A stretch of 64,000 bases of DNA from an uncultured Alphaproteobacteria bacterium (GTDB lineage: Bacteria; Pseudomonadota; Alphaproteobacteria; Rhizobiales; Aestuariivirgaceae): contig CALMWF010000026.1 of the NCBI GenBank assembly GCA_937873445.1, forward strand, positions 45,628-109,627. The letters run 5' to 3'. The notes beneath the pieces are model-generated. The model was given only the letters and a program-made list of their open reading frames with translations, made no database searches and was not told the DNA's origin. Position 1 is the stretch's first letter; each line of letters starts with the position of its first letter. The position numbers and the translations under genes are program-made. Shown here one piece after another: positions 21,001 to 30,104 of the stretch.

Positions 21001-21049
21001 GGCAGCCAGCAGAGCTGCCGTGGAGGCGCACCCCAGGGAGGACCTGGGG
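21001..21049 (+). promoter_or_regulatory. two hairpins in the leader of the octaheme cytochrome gene
   Basis: GGCAGC at 21001-21006 pairs with GCTGCC at 21014-21019. CCCCAGG at 21031-21037 pairs with CCTGGGG at 21043-21049 around a GAGGA loop that mimics a ribosome site. The real Shine-Dalgarno (GAGGAGGA, 21053-21060) follows 4 nt later, 6 nt before the ATG. With a -10-like TATATAAG at 20994-21001 the transcript leader would carry at least the second hairpin. It could stabilise the message or regulate translation; it matches no riboswitch class I know. Confidence 0.4.
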
Positions 21050-21066
21050 ATTGAGGAGGAACGACG

Positions 21067-22815
21067 ATGCACAGGACATGGCTTTTTGTCCGCCGCTTTC
21101 TCATGGGCCTGGCCTTGCTGGCGGGCAGCCTGCTGCTGCCAGCCGCGGCCGAGGAGGCCACAACGCCCGGCGGCGCTGCTGCTGTCTCCGCCGCCACCGC
21201 CATTCCACCACCCCCGGCCATTGTGACCGCCAGCGGCGCGGCTGCCAATCCGCTGAAGCCGCGGATCATCAAGGGCACGGCTGACCACAGCAAATTCGAC
21301 ATACTGAAGAAGCCCTTTGCCTCCGGCCCCGAGGTGACAGCGGCCTGTCTCACCTGTCACACGGAAGCATCCAAACAGGTGATGGGGTCCATTCACTACA
21401 GCTGGACCTTTGACAACAAGGCCACCGGCCAGAAACTGGGCAAGCGCTACACGCTCAATTCCTTCTGCGGCAATGTGGGCGCCAATGAGCCGCGCTGCAC
21501 GTCGTGCCATGCCGGTTACAACTTCACCGATGTGCGCCTTGGCCCGCCGCAAAACGAAACAGCGGTAGACTGCCTGGTGTGCCATGACACGTCCGGCCAG
21601 TATGCAAAGCTGGACAACGCCGCCGGCAACCCGGCGCTGGCACCGGTGCCGGAAAAGGCCAAGACCATTACCGGGGCGCTGGCCAAGCCTTCCAATCTGA
21701 CGGCAGCGGCGCTGAGCGTTGGCGGGCCGCGGCTGGAGAATTGCGGACAGTGCCATTTCAACGGCGGCGGCGGCGACAACGTCAAGCACGGCGACCTGTC
21801 ATCGGCCTTGTATGCGGCTGATACACATGTGGATGTGCACATGGCGTCCAAGGACAATCACGGCCAGGGCATGATGTGCTCCACCTGCCACAAGCAGGAA
21901 GCCCACCAGTGGCATGGCAGCCGTTATGCCCCCACCGCCGCGCAGGCCCCCGACCGGCACAAGCCCGGCGCCCCGCGCACCGCCTCGACCTGTGAAAGCT
22001 GCCACGGCAACACCCCGCACAAGGGCGAAAGCGTGGTGGGCATGAAGCTCAATGACCATACCGACCGGGTGGCATGCCAGACCTGCCACATTCCCACCTT
22101 TGCCAAGGGCGGTGTGGCCACCAAGACTTTGTGGGACTGGTCCACCGCCGGCAAGCTCAAGGATGGCAAGCCCATTCAGGAGGACGGCTATCATCAGGGC
22201 AACGGCAAGCCGCGCGATACCTATCTGTCGACCAAGGGCACCTTTGCCTGGGGCGAGGAGGTGAAGCCGCACTATGCCTGGTTCAATGGCACCACCCATT
22301 ATGTGACCGACAGTGACGTCATTGACCCGAAGCAGCCCCTGGCCATGAACTGGATTGACGGTGCTGCCAATGACCCGGCCTCGCGCATCCACCCCTTCAA
22401 GCTGATGCACGGCAAGCAGGCCTATGACACCGAGCTCAACCACCTGCTCTATAATCAGGTCTATGGTCCCAAGACCGACACCGCCTTCTGGACCAATTTC
22501 AGCTATGACAAGTCGCTGAAGGCGGCCATGGACTATATGGGCAAGCCCTATTCCGGCAAGTATGGCTTTGTTGAAACCACCATGCTGTGGCCGATCACCC
22601 ATATGGTGGCGAAAAAGGACGAGGCCCTGAAGTGCACCGCCTGCCACGCGCCGCAGGGCGTTCTGGCCAGCCTGGGCGGCTTCTACATGCCGGGCCGCGA
22701 ACCCCTGAGCTGGGTCAATCTGGCTGGCCTTTTCCTGATCTTCGCCACCCTGGCCGGGGTTGGGATCCATGCCCTGGGCCGTCTCATCTCATCCCGCCGG
22801 AGGAGCAAGCAATGA
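21067..22815 (+). CDS. octaheme c-type cytochrome, tetrathionate-reductase (OTR) family, membrane-anchored
   Basis: 582-residue exported multiheme cytochrome. After an N-terminal signal (LMGLALLAGSLLLPAAA) there are exactly eight CXXCH haem sites, at residues 94, 144, 169, 226, 271, 309, 337 and 523. Haems 1-7 are clustered and the eighth lies far downstream, the layout of the OTR family. Shewanella OTR reduces tetrathionate, nitrite and hydroxylamine in vitro. A C-terminal hydrophobic helix (WVNLAGLFLIFATLAGVGIHAL) followed by RRRSKQ should anchor it to the inner membrane with the haem domain in the periplasm. The stop overlaps the start of a cytochrome b gene (ATGA), so the two form one complex, most likely taking electrons from quinol. 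Substrate and direction are inference. Confidence 0.9.
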   Translation: MHRTWLFVRRFLMGLALLAGSLLLPAAAEEATTPGGAAAVSAATAIPPPPAIVTASGAAANPLKPRIIKGTADHSKFDILKKPFASGPEVTAACLTCHTEASKQVMGSIHYSWTFDNKATGQKLGKRYTLNSFCGNVGANEPRCTSCHAGYNFTDVRLGPPQNETAVDCLVCHDTSGQYAKLDNAAGNPALAPVPEKAKTITGALAKPSNLTAAALSVGGPRLENCGQCHFNGGGGDNVKHGDLSSALYAADTHVDVHMASKDNHGQGMMCSTCHKQEAHQWHGSRYAPTAAQAPDRHKPGAPRTASTCESCHGNTPHKGESVVGMKLNDHTDRVACQTCHIPTFAKGGVATKTLWDWSTAGKLKDGKPIQEDGYHQGNGKPRDTYLSTKGTFAWGEEVKPHYAWFNGTTHYVTDSDVIDPKQPLAMNWIDGAANDPASRIHPFKLMHGKQAYDTELNHLLYNQVYGPKTDTAFWTNFSYDKSLKAAMDYMGKPYSGKYGFVETTMLWPITHMVAKKDEALKCTACHAPQGVLASLGGFYMPGREPLSWVNLAGLFLIFATLAGVGIHALGRLISSRRRSKQ

Positions 22816-23486
22816 CCCGCCGCTACGTCAAGGTTTATCCCCGGTTTGAGCGCTTCTACCACTGGGGTCAGGCGCTGCTGATCTTCGTGCTGTTCTTCAC
22901 CGGGCTGGGGGTGGCGGGTCTGCACGCCCTGGTGCCCTATGGTCTGGCCGTCACGGTGCACACCATAGCGGCGGTGCTGCTGCTGGTTCTGTGGGTGTTT
23001 GCCACCTTCTGGCACTTCACCACCGGTGACTGGCTGCACTATCTGCCCACCACCAAGGGCCTGTTCAATGTGGCCCGCTATTATGCCTATGGCGTGTTCC
23101 GCGGTGAGGAACACCCGTTCAACAAGCGGTTCTGGGCCAAGAACAACCCGCTGCAGGCACTGACCTATGTGTTTCTCAAGGCGGTGCTGTTTCCGGCCAT
23201 CTGGATCACCGGCATTCTCTATCTCACCTACAGCTTCTGGGACCATGTGGCGGCGGCCAACCTGTGGCTGGGCTGGGTGGCGGTAATCCATGCGCTGGCG
23301 GCGTTTACGCTGGCAGCGTTCGTGATTGTCCATGTCTATCTGTTGACGCTTGGCCACACCTTCCGTGACCATGTCCGGCCGATGATTACCGGCTATGACA
23401 TTGTTGACCTGTCGCCGGAGGAGGAAGCCTATCTGGCCCATGACCAGATGAAACGCCTGGGACCGGTGGCCGGGGGCCATCACTGA
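22812..23486 (+). CDS. membrane cytochrome b subunit partnering the octaheme cytochrome
   Basis: 224-residue integral membrane protein of the dihaem cytochrome b561 / thiosulfate-reductase-gamma type. Four to five hydrophobic helices carry histidines placed for two b haems: RFYHWGQALLIFVLF in helix 1, VTVHTIAAVLLLVLWVFATFWHF in helix 2 and VIHALAAFTLAAFVIVHVYLL in the last helix. ATG 22812 is embedded in the octaheme gene stop; upstream in-frame codons are a shadow of that gene. Its role is probably quinol oxidation (or quinone reduction) coupled to the periplasmic octaheme subunit. A GC hairpin follows the stop. Confidence 0.88.
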   Translation: MTRRYVKVYPRFERFYHWGQALLIFVLFFTGLGVAGLHALVPYGLAVTVHTIAAVLLLVLWVFATFWHFTTGDWLHYLPTTKGLFNVARYYAYGVFRGEEHPFNKRFWAKNNPLQALTYVFLKAVLFPAIWITGILYLTYSFWDHVAAANLWLGWVAVIHALAAFTLAAFVIVHVYLLTLGHTFRDHVRPMITGYDIVDLSPEEEAYLAHDQMKRLGPVAGGHH

Positions 23487-23507
23487 CAGGCGGACCGGGG
23501 CTGTTGG

Positions 23508-23535
23508 GGCCAGCCTGGCTTGCGCCGGGCTGGCC
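23508..23535 (+). terminator. GC-rich hairpin after the cytochrome b gene
   Basis: GGCCAGCCTGG (from 23508) pairs with CCGGGCTGGCC (to 23535), 11 positions with one G-U wobble, 22 nt downstream of the cytochrome b stop. No T-run follows directly, so it is a weak intrinsic terminator or a 3' stabilising hairpin. Confidence 0.4.
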
Positions 23536-23562
23536 TGCATCCTTTGAACAAGGTCAGTTGTG

Positions 23563-23592
23563 TTGACCTGAAATTTTTTGCAGTGCAATAAT
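23563..23592 (+). promoter_or_regulatory. predicted sigma70-type promoter of gltA
   Basis: TTGACC (23563-23568) and AATAAT (23587-23592) are separated by 18 bp and match -35/-10 consensus at 5 of 6 positions each. The expected start of transcription is near 23599, about 23 nt before the gltA ATG, leaving room for CGGAGGAAG as ribosome site. The -35 overlaps the inverted repeat AGGTCA/TGACCT (23551-23569), which could be an operator or, with the T6 run at 23574-23579, a short terminator for the upstream cytochrome operon. Confidence 0.55.
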
Positions 23593-23621
23593 GGCGGCAA
23601 CCAACCGAAACGGAGGAAGCC

Positions 23622-24935
23622 ATGGCCAAGTCACCCGCAAAGGCACCGGATGAGAACGCCGCGTTGCAGGTTCACGGTGAAAACGTGGTCCTGCCGGTCA
23701 AAAAAGGGTCCATCGGCCCGGATGTGGTGGACATCACCAAGCTCTACGGCCAGGCCAAGGTCTTCACCTATGACCCCGGCTTCACCTCCACCGCCTCGTG
23801 CGAATCAAAGATCACCTACATTGACGGCGATGAAGGCATTCTGCTGCACCGGGGCTATCCCATCGAGCAGCTGGCCGAGCACGGCGACTTTCTGGAAACC
23901 TGCTACCTGCTCTATTACGGCGAACTGCCCAATGCCGAGCAGCGCAAATATTTCGACTGGGCCATCACCAAGCACACGATGATCCATGAGCAGATGGCGC
24001 GGCTGTTCCAGGGCTTCCGCCGCGATGCGCACCCCATGGCGGTCATGGTGGCCGTGGTCGGCGCCATGTCGGCCTTCTATTCCGACTCGCTCGACATTCA
24101 GGATCCGCGCCAGCGCGAGATCGCCTCGCACCGCATGATCGCCAAGCTGCCGACCATCGCGGCCATGGCCTATAAATACCACAAGGGCGAGCCCTTCGTT
24201 TATCCGCAGAACCACCTGTCCTATGCGGCCAACTTCCTGCACATGTGTTTTTCCACGCCGTGCGAGGAATACAAGGTCAACCCGGTGCTGGCGCGGGCGC
24301 TGGACCGCATCTTCATCCTGCATGCCGACCATGAGCAGAATGCCTCCACTTCGACGGTGCGCCTGGCCGGTTCATCGGGCGCCAATCCCTTTGCCTGCAT
24401 TGCGGCCGGCATTGCCTGTCTGTGGGGGCCGGCCCATGGCGGCGCCAATGAGGCGGCGCTGAACATGCTGGACGAGATCGGCTCGGTTGAGAACATCCCC
24501 TCCTTCATTGAAAAGGTGAAGGACAAGAATTCCAACGTCCGGCTGATGGGCTTCGGCCACCGCGTTTACAAGAACTATGACCCGCGCGCCAAGATCATGG
24601 CGCAGACGGCGCATGAGGTGCTGAACGACCTTGGCATCAAGGGCGACCGCCTGCTTGATGTCGCCAAGGAACTGGAACGCGTGGCGCTGCACGATGAATA
24701 TTTCATCGAGCGCAAGCTCTATCCCAATGTCGATTTCTATTCCGGCATCATCCTCCGGGCCATGGGCTTCCCCACCTCCATGTTCACGGTGCTGTTCGCC
24801 CTGGCCCGCACCATCGGCTGGATTTCGCAGTGGAAGGAAATGATCGAGGATCCGACCCAGCGCATCGGCCGTCCGCGCCAGCTCTACACCGGTGAAACCC
24901 AGCGCGACTATGTGCCCCTGAACCAGCGCGGCTGA
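23622..24935 (+). CDS. gltA: citrate synthase
   Basis: 437-residue type II (hexameric, NADH-sensitive class) citrate synthase condensing oxaloacetate and acetyl-CoA. Motifs include [51 protein letters not shown] with catalytic His, [13 protein letters not shown], and [26 protein letters not shown] precedes the ATG by 3-10 nt. It has its own predicted promoter and an intrinsic terminator, so it is monocistronic, and it converges on fabZ. In related bacteria gltA converges on lpxB; here lpxB is absent. Confidence 0.98.
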   Translation: MAKSPAKAPDENAALQVHGENVVLPVKKGSIGPDVVDITKLYGQAKVFTYDPGFTSTASCESKITYIDGDEGILLHRGYPIEQLAEHGDFLETCYLLYYGELPNAEQRKYFDWAITKHTMIHEQMARLFQGFRRDAHPMAVMVAVVGAMSAFYSDSLDIQDPRQREIASHRMIAKLPTIAAMAYKYHKGEPFVYPQNHLSYAANFLHMCFSTPCEEYKVNPVLARALDRIFILHADHEQNASTSTVRLAGSSGANPFACIAAGIACLWGPAHGGANEAALNMLDEIGSVENIPSFIEKVKDKNSNVRLMGFGHRVYKNYDPRAKIMAQTAHEVLNDLGIKGDRLLDVAKELERVALHDEYFIERKLYPNVDFYSGIILRAMGFPTSMFTVLFALARTIGWISQWKEMIEDPTQRIGRPRQLYTGETQRDYVPLNQRG

Positions 24936-24954
24936 GGCTGCTGCCACCAAACAA

Positions 24955-24978
24955 AACGCCCGGACAAGTCCGGGCGTT
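24955..24978. terminator. bidirectional intrinsic terminator between gltA and fabZ
   Basis: AACGCCCGGAC (24955-24965) pairs perfectly with GTCCGGGCGTT (24968-24978), an 11-bp stem whose innermost pairs must open to make the loop. On the plus strand GTCATTTT follows; on the minus strand the stem is followed by TTGTTTGG. It serves the convergent gltA and fabZ transcripts. Confidence 0.8.
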
Positions 24979-24996
24979 GTCATTTTGCCTGGTGGG

Positions 24997-25458
24997 TCAG
25001 GCGCCGCGTTCGTTCATCAGCATGGCGCCGATTTCGGCTTCGGCCACCTTCTTGCCGTCCACATGGGCCTCCACCCAATACTTCCACACCGGCGGGCGCT
25101 TGTTGGCCAGCTTCATGTGAAAGTGCACCTGGTCGCCCGGCACCACCGGCTTGCGGAAGCGGGCCTTGTCAATGGACATGAAGAACACCAGCTTGCCGGC
25201 GTGCTCATCACCCAGGGCATTCAGCACCAGCGCGCCCGCCGCCTGGGCCATGGCTTCCACCAGCAGCACACCGGGCATGACCGGGCGGCCGGGAAAATGG
25301 CCGGGAAAGAACGGCTCGTTCATGGTGACATTCTTGAGGGCGATGCCGCTGTCCTCGCCGTTCATTTCGATGATGCGGTCGATGAGCAGAAAAGGATAGC
25401 GGTGCGGCAGCAGCTGCATGATGCGCTGGATGTCGGCGGTGGTGGCGGGCGCGGTCAT
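24997..25458 (-). CDS. fabZ: 3-hydroxyacyl-ACP dehydratase FabZ
   Basis: 153-residue hot-dog-fold dehydratase of fatty-acid elongation. [47 protein letters not shown] (catalytic His in PGHFPGRP, Glu in LVEAMAQ) and [18 protein letters not shown] are all present. ATG 25458 opens the family start; the long upstream in-frame reading is a shadow of bamA. It follows bamA directly on the same strand, 73 bp apart. In the usual order lpxD sits between them and lpxA-lpxI-lpxB follow; none is present here. Confidence 0.97.
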   Translation of the reverse strand: MTAPATTADIQRIMQLLPHRYPFLLIDRIIEMNGEDSGIALKNVTMNEPFFPGHFPGRPVMPGVLLVEAMAQAAGALVLNALGDEHAGKLVFFMSIDKARFRKPVVPGDQVHFHMKLANKRPPVWKYWVEAHVDGKKVAEAEIGAMLMNERGA

Positions 25459-25482
25459 TGGGTTGGGTCCCTCGTCATAAGG

Positions 25483-25506
25483 GAAACGGCCCCGAAAGGC
25501 CGTTTC
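25483..25506. other. stem-loop in the bamA-fabZ gap
   Basis: GAAACGGCC (25483-25491) and GGCCGTTTC (25498-25506) form a perfect 9-bp stem with a 6-nt loop in the 73-bp space where lpxD is usually found. On the minus strand (bamA to fabZ) no T-run follows, only CCCTTATG, so full termination is unlikely. Attenuation or message processing are possible. Confidence 0.45.
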
Positions 25507-25531
25507 GTCATGGTCAGACTGGCAGCGCGGA

Positions 25532-27886
25532 TCAGAAGCGCGTGCCGATGGAGAAGCGGAACCATTCCTTGTTGTCCGTCGATTCCGACATGAGCGGATA
25601 GGCGGCGTCGAAACGCAGCGGACCGAAGGGCGATTTCCAGATGATGCCGGCACCGACCGAGGCGCGGAAGGCGGCCTTGTCATAGACGGTGCAGTCATGA
25701 TTGTCCGTGTTATCGCAGTATGTTCCTGCGCCATAGGCCATTGTCTGTTCCGGTGCGTTGAACACGGTGCCGAAGTCGGTGAAGACCGCGCCGGAAATGC
25801 CCCAGGCCTCAGGCGCACCGATGGGGAAGGTCGCTTCCAGCGTGCCGATGGCATAGGTCTGGCCGCCGATGGAATCGAGGCCACCGGCATTGTTGATCTG
25901 CATGGGGCCAATGCCGGACTTGGCAAAGCCGCGGAAGGAATCAGCCCCCATGAAGAAGCGGTCCTGCAGCGGCACATCCTTGCCCAGGGCCTGCATGTGA
26001 CCGGCATTGCCTTCGATCTTCACGGTGACCATGTCCTCAACCACCGGGATGAAATACCAGGCATGGGCTTCAAGGGCGGCGTAATAGGCATCCCCGCCAA
26101 GGCCGGCCAGTTCCATGTCAAGCTGGGCGCGCAGGCCGGAATTGGGATCCATCGGATTGTCGAGGTCGTCCCAGACATAGCTGCCGGAAACGGCCGACTT
26201 CACCGAGCTGCCCTGCCAGCGGATGACCGTGGGCGAGGCCCTGGTCACATCCACGCCGTTCACCTTGCGCCAGGCCAGGTAGTATTTGAGGTTGACCGAG
26301 GAATATTCATCAAGCCGGAAACCGGTGCGCAGTGCGCCGCCCACCTGCTTGGACTTGTATGAGGAATAGTCGGTGTTATCGATGTTGGTGGCAAACAGAT
26401 CGATACCGGCCGAAATCGGCATGCCCATGAAATAGGGTTCGGTAAAGCTGAAGTCGATCTGCTGCTTCTTGAAGGACAGGGCGGTGTTGATGCGCACATC
26501 CTGGCCGCGGCCGCGGAAGTTGCGTTCCGACAGTTCCACCGTGCCGATGAGTTTCTCAACCGAGGAATAGCCGACGCTGAAGCCGATCTTGCCGGTGGCC
26601 TTCTCGGCCACCTCAACAACCAGAATGATCTTGTCGGGGGCCGAGCCCTCCTCCTCGCGGAAATCAACCTTGTCGAAGAAGTCGAGCGCGGTCAGGCGGC
26701 GGCGGGCGCGTTCCACCAGTACACGGTTGAAGGCATCGCCCTCATAAAGCTGAAGTTCGCGGCGGATGACTTCATCAAGGGTGCGGCTGTTGCCGGTGAT
26801 GTCAATGCGCTCGATATAGGTGCGCTGGCCTTCGCTGATGTTGTAGATGACATCGAGCGTGCCATTGTTGGCGTTGCGGTTGATCTGCGGATCAACCTTG
26901 GCGAAGACAAAGCCCTGACGGCTGGCCTCGAGGGCCAGATTGTCCACCGTCTTGTCAACCTTGGTGGCGTCATAATTGTCGCCAACACCGGTTTTCACCA
27001 CCTTGCGCAGCGGGTCGGGCTCGAGGTCGGCATCGCCGACATTCACCGCCACATCGGCAATCCTGTAGCGCTGCCCCTCGATGATGGCGAAGTTGATGGT
27101 GAAGCTTTCCCCGCCCGGCGACAGCTGGGCATCGGCAGAATCAATCTGCACATCGGCGAAGCCGTTCTTCAGGTAGAAGCGGCGCAGCAGCTCCTTGTCA
27201 TACTCGACCCGGTCGGGGTCGTAGGTATCGTTGCGCTGCATGAAGTTCCACCAGCTCTTCTGCTTGGTGCCGATGACGCCGCGCAAGTCGGAAGCCGAGA
27301 AGGAATTGTTGCCGGAGAAGGTGATGCTGGTGACGTGGGTCTTGCCGCTCTCGGTGATTTCAAACACCAGGTTGACGCGGTTTTCCGGCAGACGGATGAG
27401 CTTGGGCGCAACGCGCACGTTGTAGAAGCCGGAGCGCTGGTAGAGCGAGAGAATGCGCTGCGTGTCGCTCTGCACCCTGGCCTTGGTGAAGATCATCCGT
27501 TCACGGACTTCCACTTCCTTGGCCAGCGCATCATCGGTGATTTCGGCATTGCCTTCAAAGTTCACCACGTTGATGAGCGGGTTTTCGACCACGGACACCA
27601 CCAGGGTGTTGCCGCGCCGGGTCATGCGCACATCGGAGAACAGGCCGGTCTGGAACAGGGCCTTGATCGACTCGTCAATCTTTTCGGCGGTGAAGACATC
27701 GCCGCGGCCAAGCTGCATGTAGGACATGACGGTGTCGGGTTCGACACGCTGGTTGCCCTCCACCACAATGCTGGCAACCGTCTGGGCAAATGCAGGCGTG
27801 GCCACAAGGCGGGGAGCCGCCAGCGGGGCCAGAACAGTGAGGGCGAACGCGAGAACGCCAACCAATACCAGTTTGAAACGCATCAA
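25532..27886 (-). CDS. bamA: outer membrane protein assembly factor BamA
   Basis: 784-residue Omp85 protein that folds beta-barrel proteins into the outer membrane. A signal peptide ([20 protein letters not shown]) precedes five POTRA domains ([18 protein letters not shown], then [28 protein letters not shown], and [20 protein letters not shown]). The C-terminal 16-strand barrel has the conserved [13 protein letters not shown] lid motif and ends in aromatic F (FRFSIGTRF). Upstream on the same strand is rseP, downstream fabZ. Presence of BamA shows a diderm envelope even though the lipid A genes normally next to it are missing. Confidence 0.97.
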   Translation of the reverse strand: MMRFKLVLVGVLAFALTVLAPLAAPRLVATPAFAQTVASIVVEGNQRVEPDTVMSYMQLGRGDVFTAEKIDESIKALFQTGLFSDVRMTRRGNTLVVSVVENPLINVVNFEGNAEITDDALAKEVEVRERMIFTKARVQSDTQRILSLYQRSGFYNVRVAPKLIRLPENRVNLVFEITESGKTHVTSITFSGNNSFSASDLRGVIGTKQKSWWNFMQRNDTYDPDRVEYDKELLRRFYLKNGFADVQIDSADAQLSPGGESFTINFAIIEGQRYRIADVAVNVGDADLEPDPLRKVVKTGVGDNYDATKVDKTVDNLALEASRQGFVFAKVDPQINRNANNGTLDVIYNISEGQRTYIERIDITGNSRTLDEVIRRELQLYEGDAFNRVLVERARRRLTALDFFDKVDFREEEGSAPDKIILVVEVAEKATGKIGFSVGYSSVEKLIGTVELSERNFRGRGQDVRINTALSFKKQQIDFSFTEPYFMGMPISAGIDLFATNIDNTDYSSYKSKQVGGALRTGFRLDEYSSVNLKYYLAWRKVNGVDVTRASPTVIRWQGSSVKSAVSGSYVWDDLDNPMDPNSGLRAQLDMELAGLGGDAYYAALEAHAWYFIPVVEDMVTVKIEGNAGHMQALGKDVPLQDRFFMGADSFRGFAKSGIGPMQINNAGGLDSIGGQTYAIGTLEATFPIGAPEAWGISGAVFTDFGTVFNAPEQTMAYGAGTYCDNTDNHDCTVYDKAAFRASVGAGIIWKSPFGPLRFDAAYPLMSESTDNKEWFRFSIGTRF

Positions 27887-27991
27887 AGGCCAATCCAGAG
27901 TTTACGCGAGCCGTCCCGAGAGCGCTGCTTCGCCGCGAGCGTGTTTTAACCGGTTTCGCTGCGATTGCAAACCGAAAGAAAACAAGCCGAA

Positions 27992-29137
27992 TCAACCACC
28001 AAACGCCACCGAGACAACTCTTACTATATCGTTAAACGTCCCCAGAACCATCAGCATCAGAACAAGCGAAAAACCGACCCGGAAACTCCATTCCTGGGCC
28101 TCGGGGCCAAGCGGTTTGCCGCGCACGGCTTCAATGGCGTAGAAAACCAGATGGCCGCCATCCAGCATTGGAATCGGAAACAGGTTAAGAAGTCCGATAC
28201 TGACGCTGAGAAAGGCGACAAAACTGATGAAGGCGAGCGGCCCGTAGCTGGCCGCATCCCCTGCCCCCTTGGCGATGGCAATGGGGCCGCCAAGCTGATT
28301 CGACTCAGCGTGACCGGTCACCATCTGGCCGAGATACCTGAAGGTGGTGGAGATGATGAACCAGGTGCGCTCGGTGCCCTTGGCCAGGGCCTGATGAACC
28401 GGCAGGCGCTGGTATACCTCATCCTGCCCGGTGGTGTTGTGGGTAACGCCGAGAATGCCGAACTTCACCTTGCCGCCAAAGCCGTCACTTTCCTCGCGCA
28501 CGCCGGGCGTGAGAGTGAGGTTGAGGATGTTGCCATCGCGGGCCACTTCAATGGCCATGGCCTCACCGGCGCGGGGCCGGACAATTTCCTGTACATCGCT
28601 GAAATATTTGACTTTTACGCCTTTCAGCGAAACGAAGGTGTCGCCCGGCTTGAGGCCCGCCAGATCCGCCGCGCTGCCGGCCTGCACGCCGTCAATGCGC
28701 GGCGTGGTCATGGGCACACCGACGATCATGTAGCTGCCGGCGAGAATGAGAATGGCCAGGATGAAATTGGCCAGGGGGCCAGCCGCCACCACCAGGGCGC
28801 GCTGCCACACCGGCTTGGCATGGAAACTGGTGGGGGAGAGCGGCGCCTTGCCAGTGGTCTCTGCCTGGCTGGCGGCGTTCACGTCGCCCTCGAAGCGCAC
28901 ATAGCCGCCCAGCGGCACCCAGGCGATGCGCCAGCGGGTGCCGTGCCGGTCGAACCAGCCCTTCACTTCCTTGCCGAAGCCAATGGAGAATGTCTCGACC
29001 TTCACGCCGCACCAGCGCGCGACGCTGAAATGGCCAAATTCATGAATGAAAACAATGATGGTGAGGGCGATCAGGAAGGGCACGAGATAGCCCACCATGA
29101 CGTTGAGCGGCATCATCAGCAATGTCAGAATATCCAT
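27992..29137 (-). CDS. rseP: RIP metalloprotease RseP (site-2 protease)
   Basis: 381-residue intramembrane zinc protease. HEFGH in VFIHEFGHFSVARWCGV (residues ~31-35) provides the HExxH zinc site. The following segment VKVETFSIGFGKEVKGW is the family membrane-reentrant region. One PDZ domain is visible (VQAGSAADLAGLKPGDTFVSLKG), and the second active-site motif LDGGHLVFYAIEAVRG lies near residue 325. It would cleave anti-sigma factors and remnant signal peptides. dxr normally separates it from cdsA in this class, but here the 115-bp gap to cdsA holds no gene. Confidence 0.96.
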   Translation of the reverse strand: MDILTLLMMPLNVMVGYLVPFLIALTIIVFIHEFGHFSVARWCGVKVETFSIGFGKEVKGWFDRHGTRWRIAWVPLGGYVRFEGDVNAASQAETTGKAPLSPTSFHAKPVWQRALVVAAGPLANFILAILILAGSYMIVGVPMTTPRIDGVQAGSAADLAGLKPGDTFVSLKGVKVKYFSDVQEIVRPRAGEAMAIEVARDGNILNLTLTPGVREESDGFGGKVKFGILGVTHNTTGQDEVYQRLPVHQALAKGTERTWFIISTTFRYLGQMVTGHAESNQLGGPIAIAKGAGDAASYGPLAFISFVAFLSVSIGLLNLFPIPMLDGGHLVFYAIEAVRGKPLGPEAQEWSFRVGFSLVLMLMVLGTFNDIVRVVSVAFGG

Positions 29138-29252
29138 GAACCCCTTCCCCGTGTGGCAGCGGCGCTGCGCTATGAACCGGCAGCGATACAGCCTGTTTAC
29201 GGTTCATTAACCACACAAGCGGGTCATTGCGCCAAAAATTCGGCGAATATGG

Positions 29253-30104
29253 TTACCAGTGGAGAAGTCCCTGGGCGGCCAGCGGCCCGGCCCGCAAAAA
29301 GCCGATGATGGCGGCGGCCACCGCCACGGCAACCAGGCCGTCAACCCGGTCAATGGCGCCGCCATGGCCGGGAATGAGGTCGCCCGAATCCTTGACGCCG
29401 AAATGACGCTTGAGGCTGCTTTCAAACAGATCGCCACCCTGCTCCACCACCGCCAGAATGGCGGCCAGGAGCATGAGGGCCAGAATGCTGCCGGGCACCG
29501 CCCACCAGGCAATGAGACCGGACAGCAGGGCTGACCCCACCATGGCGCCGAACAGGCCGGCCCAGGTTTTCTTGGGTGAAATGGCGGGGGCCAGCTTGGG
29601 CCCGCCGATGATGCGTCCGGCGAAATAGGCAAAGGTGTCGGCCGCCCAGACAATGAACAGGATCCAGAGAATGGCAACCGCCCCCCACTGGACGTCGGCG
29701 CGCAGGGTGACCAGCGCCAGCGGTGGCAGGCCAACATAGGCCACACCAACGGCGTTCCACAGGGTGGGGTCGGCGCCCCACCAGCGGCTGAGCCCCACCG
29801 ACAGGCCGGTGAGCACGGCCACAGCAAAAAGCGCGGTCATGACGCCGGTTTCGCCCGGCAGCAGCGCCCCGCACAGGGCGGCTGCGGCATGCAGCGCAAA
29901 CTGGGCGGAGTTGCCGCGGTGGGCCAGCCCCACCCATTCATGGGCCATGAGCACGCCCAGCAGAGCGGCAAAGACGGTGAACCACACGCCCCCGGCCCAG
30001 ACATCAAGCAACACCACGGGCACCAGCACGGCCGCCGAACCGGCACGCACGCCAAGGTCGCCCCAGTTCATGGCCCGGATGGCGGAAAGATCGGGAACCT
30101 TCAT
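29253..30104 (-). CDS. cdsA: phosphatidate cytidylyltransferase
   Basis: 283-residue polytopic inner-membrane enzyme forming CDP-diacylglycerol from phosphatidic acid and CTP. About seven or eight hydrophobic helices are seen. The C-terminal signature [29 protein letters not shown] (S-x-x-K-R-x4-K-D-x5-GHGG-x2-DR-x-D, residues ~226-255) is intact. The start overlaps the uppS stop by 4 nt (ATGA), so uppS and cdsA are translationally coupled. Confidence 0.96.
   Translation of the reverse strand: MKVPDLSAIRAMNWGDLGVRAGSAAVLVPVVLLDVWAGGVWFTVFAALLGVLMAHEWVGLAHRGNSAQFALHAAAALCGALLPGETGVMTALFAVAVLTGLSVGLSRWWGADPTLWNAVGVAYVGLPPLALVTLRADVQWGAVAILWILFIVWAADTFAYFAGRIIGGPKLAPAISPKKTWAGLFGAMVGSALLSGLIAWWAVPGSILALMLLAAILAVVEQGGDLFESSLKRHFGVKDSGDLIPGHGGAIDRVDGLVAVAVAAAIIGFLRAGPLAAQGLLHW

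Noticed and set aside
25459..26007. Upstream in-frame extension of fabZ into bamA
   Set aside because: The added translation is low-complexity and the FabZ family start is at 25458.
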